Below are positions 10,075 through 13,022 of a stretch of DNA of 13,022 bases, piece by piece. Made by a program: the position numbers and the translations under genes. Numbering within the stretch: the first letter of the stretch is position 1; every line of letters starts with the position of its first letter. The stretch is from Acephala macrosclerotiorum. Its lineage: Eukaryota; Ascomycota; Leotiomycetes; Helotiales; Mollisiaceae. The notes under the pieces are model-generated. The model ran no database searches. It was given only the letters and a program-made list of their open reading frames with translations, and was not told where the DNA came from. The DNA lies in assembly GCA_014904845.1 (NCBI GenBank), contig MU119914.1, positions 1 through 13,022 of the forward strand, given 5' to 3'.

Positions 10075-10480
10075 TTGAAATCTTTAAAATCTCAAAATAC
10101 GTTATTCTACGAATTATTGTTTTTATATTCAATTTATATTTTTATTACAACAATAAATAATTGTTTTAAAAAAAAATTTTATATTATTTATAAAAAAAAA
10201 AAAATTTTATATTTGATTTCATATTCAATTTTTATTTTTATAATTACTATTTCAATAAATTTAAAGTTCTATTTAATAATAATAAATAACTAGAAATTTT
10301 CAACGTTTGTAATAATATTATCGAGATTTCGAATTATATACGTAGAAATAATATAATATTTCGTTTCAATATTCAATATTTTGTATTTTTTACTCGAATT
10401 AATTAATTTAAACAAATTAAAATGTAATTTAAAAACAATAATAATATACTTTTTTTTAATCAATAATAAAAAATCGATTT
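10075..10480. other. Short segment in which C exceeds G on the + strand
   Basis: Isolated C is again common (CTC, CTA, CAA and ACA words) and isolated G rare, apart from a G-leaning patch at about 10296-10350. A 72-codon open frame at 10075-10293 lies here, starting at TTG and ending at TAG. It is Ile, Phe, Leu, Tyr and Lys rich with no motif. G depletion on this strand removes TAG and TGA, so longer chance frames are expected. I see no gene. Confidence 0.45.
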
Positions 10481-11500
10481 TTATAAAATTAATTTTAAAT
10501 ATTATAAAATTTCTAATAATAAAAATAAATTAATTCGTTTTTTTAAATATTTTATAAAAATTTTAAAAAAGTTGTTTTATAAAATTAATAATTTTTAATA
10601 TTTTTTTTATTATAACGATTTTAATATTTATTAAAATCAAATAATAAACGTTATTTTTTTTATTATTGATTAATAATTATTACAATAAAATTCGATATTT
10701 TTAAAATATTAATAATTATTTTTATTTTTTTTTTAAATTCTTAAAAACGATATTATACTTTTAAAAAATTTTCACAATAAAATTTTCACAATAAAGTTTT
10801 ATTAATAAAATTATTATTTTTAGTATCAAATTATTATCTCAAAATTTCATTTTTCGATTAATCTACGTTTATTTTTTTTCGTTTTTCGTTTTAAACGCTT
10901 TATAAAATTTATTATTACAATTTAATTTTTAAATACTTTTTCTTTATTTTTATTTTTTATTGAAAAATTTTTTATATACTTTAAATTTTATTTTTCGATT
11001 TATTTGTCGTTATTATATTTATTATTATTATATTTATTAACAATTTTTTATAGAATTTATTAATAATCGTTTTATTAAAATTTTAAACGTTAATATTATT
11101 ATTATTAAAAATATACAATAATAAATTCCATTTTTTTAAGATTTTTTTATTAGTATTAATTTTATTTTTTTTTTAAATAATAAGTTAAATAAATTTTTAA
11201 ATTTTTTGTGTATTTTTAAAACGTTTATTAAAATCGTAATCAAAAAATTTTTCAATTATTTATTTTATAATTTGATTATATTAATATCAATTATTTTTAA
11301 ATATAAATAATTACGAAAATCGATTACAATTCCAAGAATTATAATATTATTAATTATTTTTTTAATAATAATATTTACAATTGATTAATTCATTTATAAA
11401 TAAATAACAATTTATAAAAAAATAATTAACAAAAAAATCGATTTTTTCGTTTTTTGTTTATTTAAAATACTTAAAATAATATTACTCGTTTTATTAATCG
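10480..11500. other. Gene-free segment depleted of both C and G
   Basis: Both bases are scarce and survive largely as CG, with slight C excess around 10740-10930 and 11330-11480. Two of the window's four CC dinucleotides fall here (near 11128 and 11332). Apart from the 14-bp tandem repeat at 10769-10810, I find no repeat, RNA gene or open frame that merits annotation. Confidence 0.5.
10769..10810 (+). repeat. 14-bp tandem repeat, two near-exact copies and a degenerate third
   Basis: TTTTCACAATAAAA (10769-10782) is followed at once by TTTTCACAATAAAG (10783-10796), the only difference being A against G at the last base. The next 14 bases, TTTTATTAATAAAA (10797-10810), match the first unit except at three positions (5-7), two of which lack the C of the other copies. 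It is a small local duplication with no assigned function. Confidence 0.6.
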
Positions 11501-11509
11501 TTATATATA

Positions 11510-13022
11510 GTATTGATTTTTATTACATTTTTTTAAACGATTAATAATATATTTTGCGAAAATTTAATCAATATTAAATTATATAAAATTTTATATTCGC
11601 TTTTTTTTATATTATTATATTTTTTTTATTTATAATTAAAAAATTTTTTCATTTATATTTTTATAAAAAAATAAATTAATTTTAATTTTAATTTATAGAG
11701 ATTATAATATTATTTAACTTTTAAAATATTTTTATAATATTAGTATTTAAAGTAATTTTTAGATTATTAAATAATACGAAAAAAAAAAAAAATTTTTAAT
11801 TTTTTAATAAAATTGTTTATTTAAATTAAAAGTTTTAATATGAATATTTATCGAATTTTTTGAGTTTAAATAGTATATAAAATCGAAAATTGAGATTTAA
11901 TATGAATTTTTTCAATAATTATATATATTTTTCGTTGAATTTTTTTTATAAATAATTCGAATAAAATAAAAAATAGTAAATTATTAATTATATTTAAAAT
12001 TATTTTTTGTATTATAATATTTAAATATTTTTATTAAATTTTCGAGTATTTTAAATTATTAATTTCATTATATTATCGTTTTTTTTTTTTATATTTATAT
12101 ACGATAATTATTTTTTTATATATTTTATTGTAATTATAAATAGATATTTTTATCGATTTGTAATCGTTTTTTTTAAAAATTGGTTTTTTAATATATATTG
12201 AGAATTTTTTTATAAATTCGCGTTTTTAATATTATTTATTTAATTTGTTTTATTTGATTAATTTTTTAAATATTCGATCGAATAAATTTATATACGTTTT
12301 TATTATTAAAAATTTTTTCGTAGATTAATTAATAATTTTATATAAGAATTTTATATTTATTCGATAATATTTTTAATTGTATTCGTAAAATTTTTTTTTT
12401 AAAATATTATAAAATTTTTTTTTAAGTAATTTTCAATATTATATTTTAATATAAATTGAATTAATATATTATAAAAATCGTATTTTTTTAATTTTTAAAA
12501 TAATTTTATAGTTTTTATATATATCGTTGTATTGTTTTAAAAAAATTGTAATATTGTTTTTTTTGAATTAAAATATTCTAAAGATTTCAAAAAGAAATAT
12601 TTGTAATTTTAATACAAATACGTATTTTTCGAAATTTTGTATTTTTAAAAAATTATTTTTATTATTTATAGAAATTTTTTTAAAAAAAATTGATAATATA
12701 ATTAAAGTAAAAATATTTTTTATCGAAAAAAATAAATTTTAATGCAAATAATTTGTTGATTTTAATTTTTGAATTGAAAATTAATTTAATAATTTAAAAA
12801 TACGAATTTTCGAATTATTGTTTTTAAATAAAATTCGTTTTAAAAATTGGTTTTTATTTATATTGTTTTTTTGTAGAATTTTTTTTTGTTTTAATTTTTA
12901 TTTGAAATTTTATTCGTTTATTCGTTTTAATAAAATGTATTTTTTAAATAAGTATTTTTTTAATCGATTTTTTTCGATTGAAATTTTTTGTTTTAATTTT
13001 TTTCGTATTATTTTTTGAAATT
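11510..13022. other. Gene-free segment in which G exceeds C on the + strand
   Basis: Isolated G is the commoner base to the end of the window. In 12541-12840 I counted 22 G and 10 C, six of the C in CG. Line 12841-12900 has seven G and no C. A 66-codon open frame at 12818-13018 starts at TTG and about a third of its residues are Phe, reflecting T-runs; I do not call it a gene. No terminal repeat, telomere-type repeat or RNA gene is seen near the right edge. Confidence 0.55.

Noticed and set aside
10075..10293. 72-codon open frame on the + strand
   Set aside because: TTG start, low-complexity Ile/Phe/Leu/Lys product with no recognisable membrane-protein family or motif. It lies in a locally G-poor strand, where TAG and TGA stops are rare, so a longer chance frame is expected.
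12818..13018. 66-codon open frame on the + strand
   Set aside because: TTG start and about one third Phe, produced by T-runs; no motif and no neighbouring gene.
1..13022. TATA boxes, bacterial -10 elements, ARS-type origin words and T-run terminators
   Set aside because: At around 90% A+T these motifs match almost everywhere by chance, and there is no gene to anchor them.
1..13022. Organellar or endosymbiont genome fragment
   Set aside because: Such genomes are gene-dense even at very low G+C; 13 kb without a recognisable rRNA, tRNA or protein gene argues against this, and the CpG excess is not typical of them.

Overview
This window carries no gene I can identify. It is an extremely A+T-rich, gene-poor block. 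By hand count the first 300 bases hold one C and one G, both in a single CG; positions 1-1260 are roughly 3% G+C; sampled 300-base stretches further on run about 10-14%; and 2521-2760 peaks near 20%. There is no rRNA or tRNA-like cloverleaf, no CRISPR array and no recognisable transposase, polymerase or housekeeping protein. The longest open frame is 107 codons and begins at TTG, not ATG. Dense bacterial, organellar or viral coding sequence is therefore unlikely. A non-coding nuclear block from a eukaryote fits better.

The dominant signal is how the remaining C and G are arranged. Most surviving C is followed by G and most CpG pairs are intact, while GC (outside GCG/CGC contexts), GG and CC are almost absent (about eight GG and four CC in 13 kb). 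CpG runs roughly 7 to 11 times its expectation in two sampled 300-base stretches. Outside CpG, long segments keep G but have lost C on the + strand, then switch to keeping C and losing G. This is what repeated, strand-biased C-to-T change that spares CpG would leave. The best-known natural process of this kind is repeat-induced point mutation (RIP) in filamentous ascomycete fungi, so I lean towards an AT-rich RIP-type block (dispersed dead transposons, pericentromere or subtelomere) of such a fungus. Alternatives I cannot exclude are very AT-rich intergenic DNA of another lineage (for example anaerobic gut fungi) or a conversion-type sequencing artefact.

Layout: 1-1290, both C and G nearly gone, with diverged direct repeats at 554-901 whose single-base differences in the best-aligned parts are mostly C/T and G/A; 1290-2430, C exceeds G; 2434-2757, the G+C maximum, coinciding with a 107-codon minus-strand open frame; 2760-7900, G exceeds C, with trinucleotide tracts at 3967-4020 and 7472-7498, a 97-codon stop-free minus-strand stretch at 4114-4407 and small repeats near 5600; 7920-9100, C exceeds G; 9110-10060, G exceeds C weakly; 10075-10480, C exceeds G; 10480-11500, both depleted, with a 14-bp tandem repeat; 11510-13022, G exceeds C.

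No gene cooperation can be described. The two candidate coding relics share the same reading register on the minus strand, which hints that they could be parts of one mutated element, but neither resembles a family I know.
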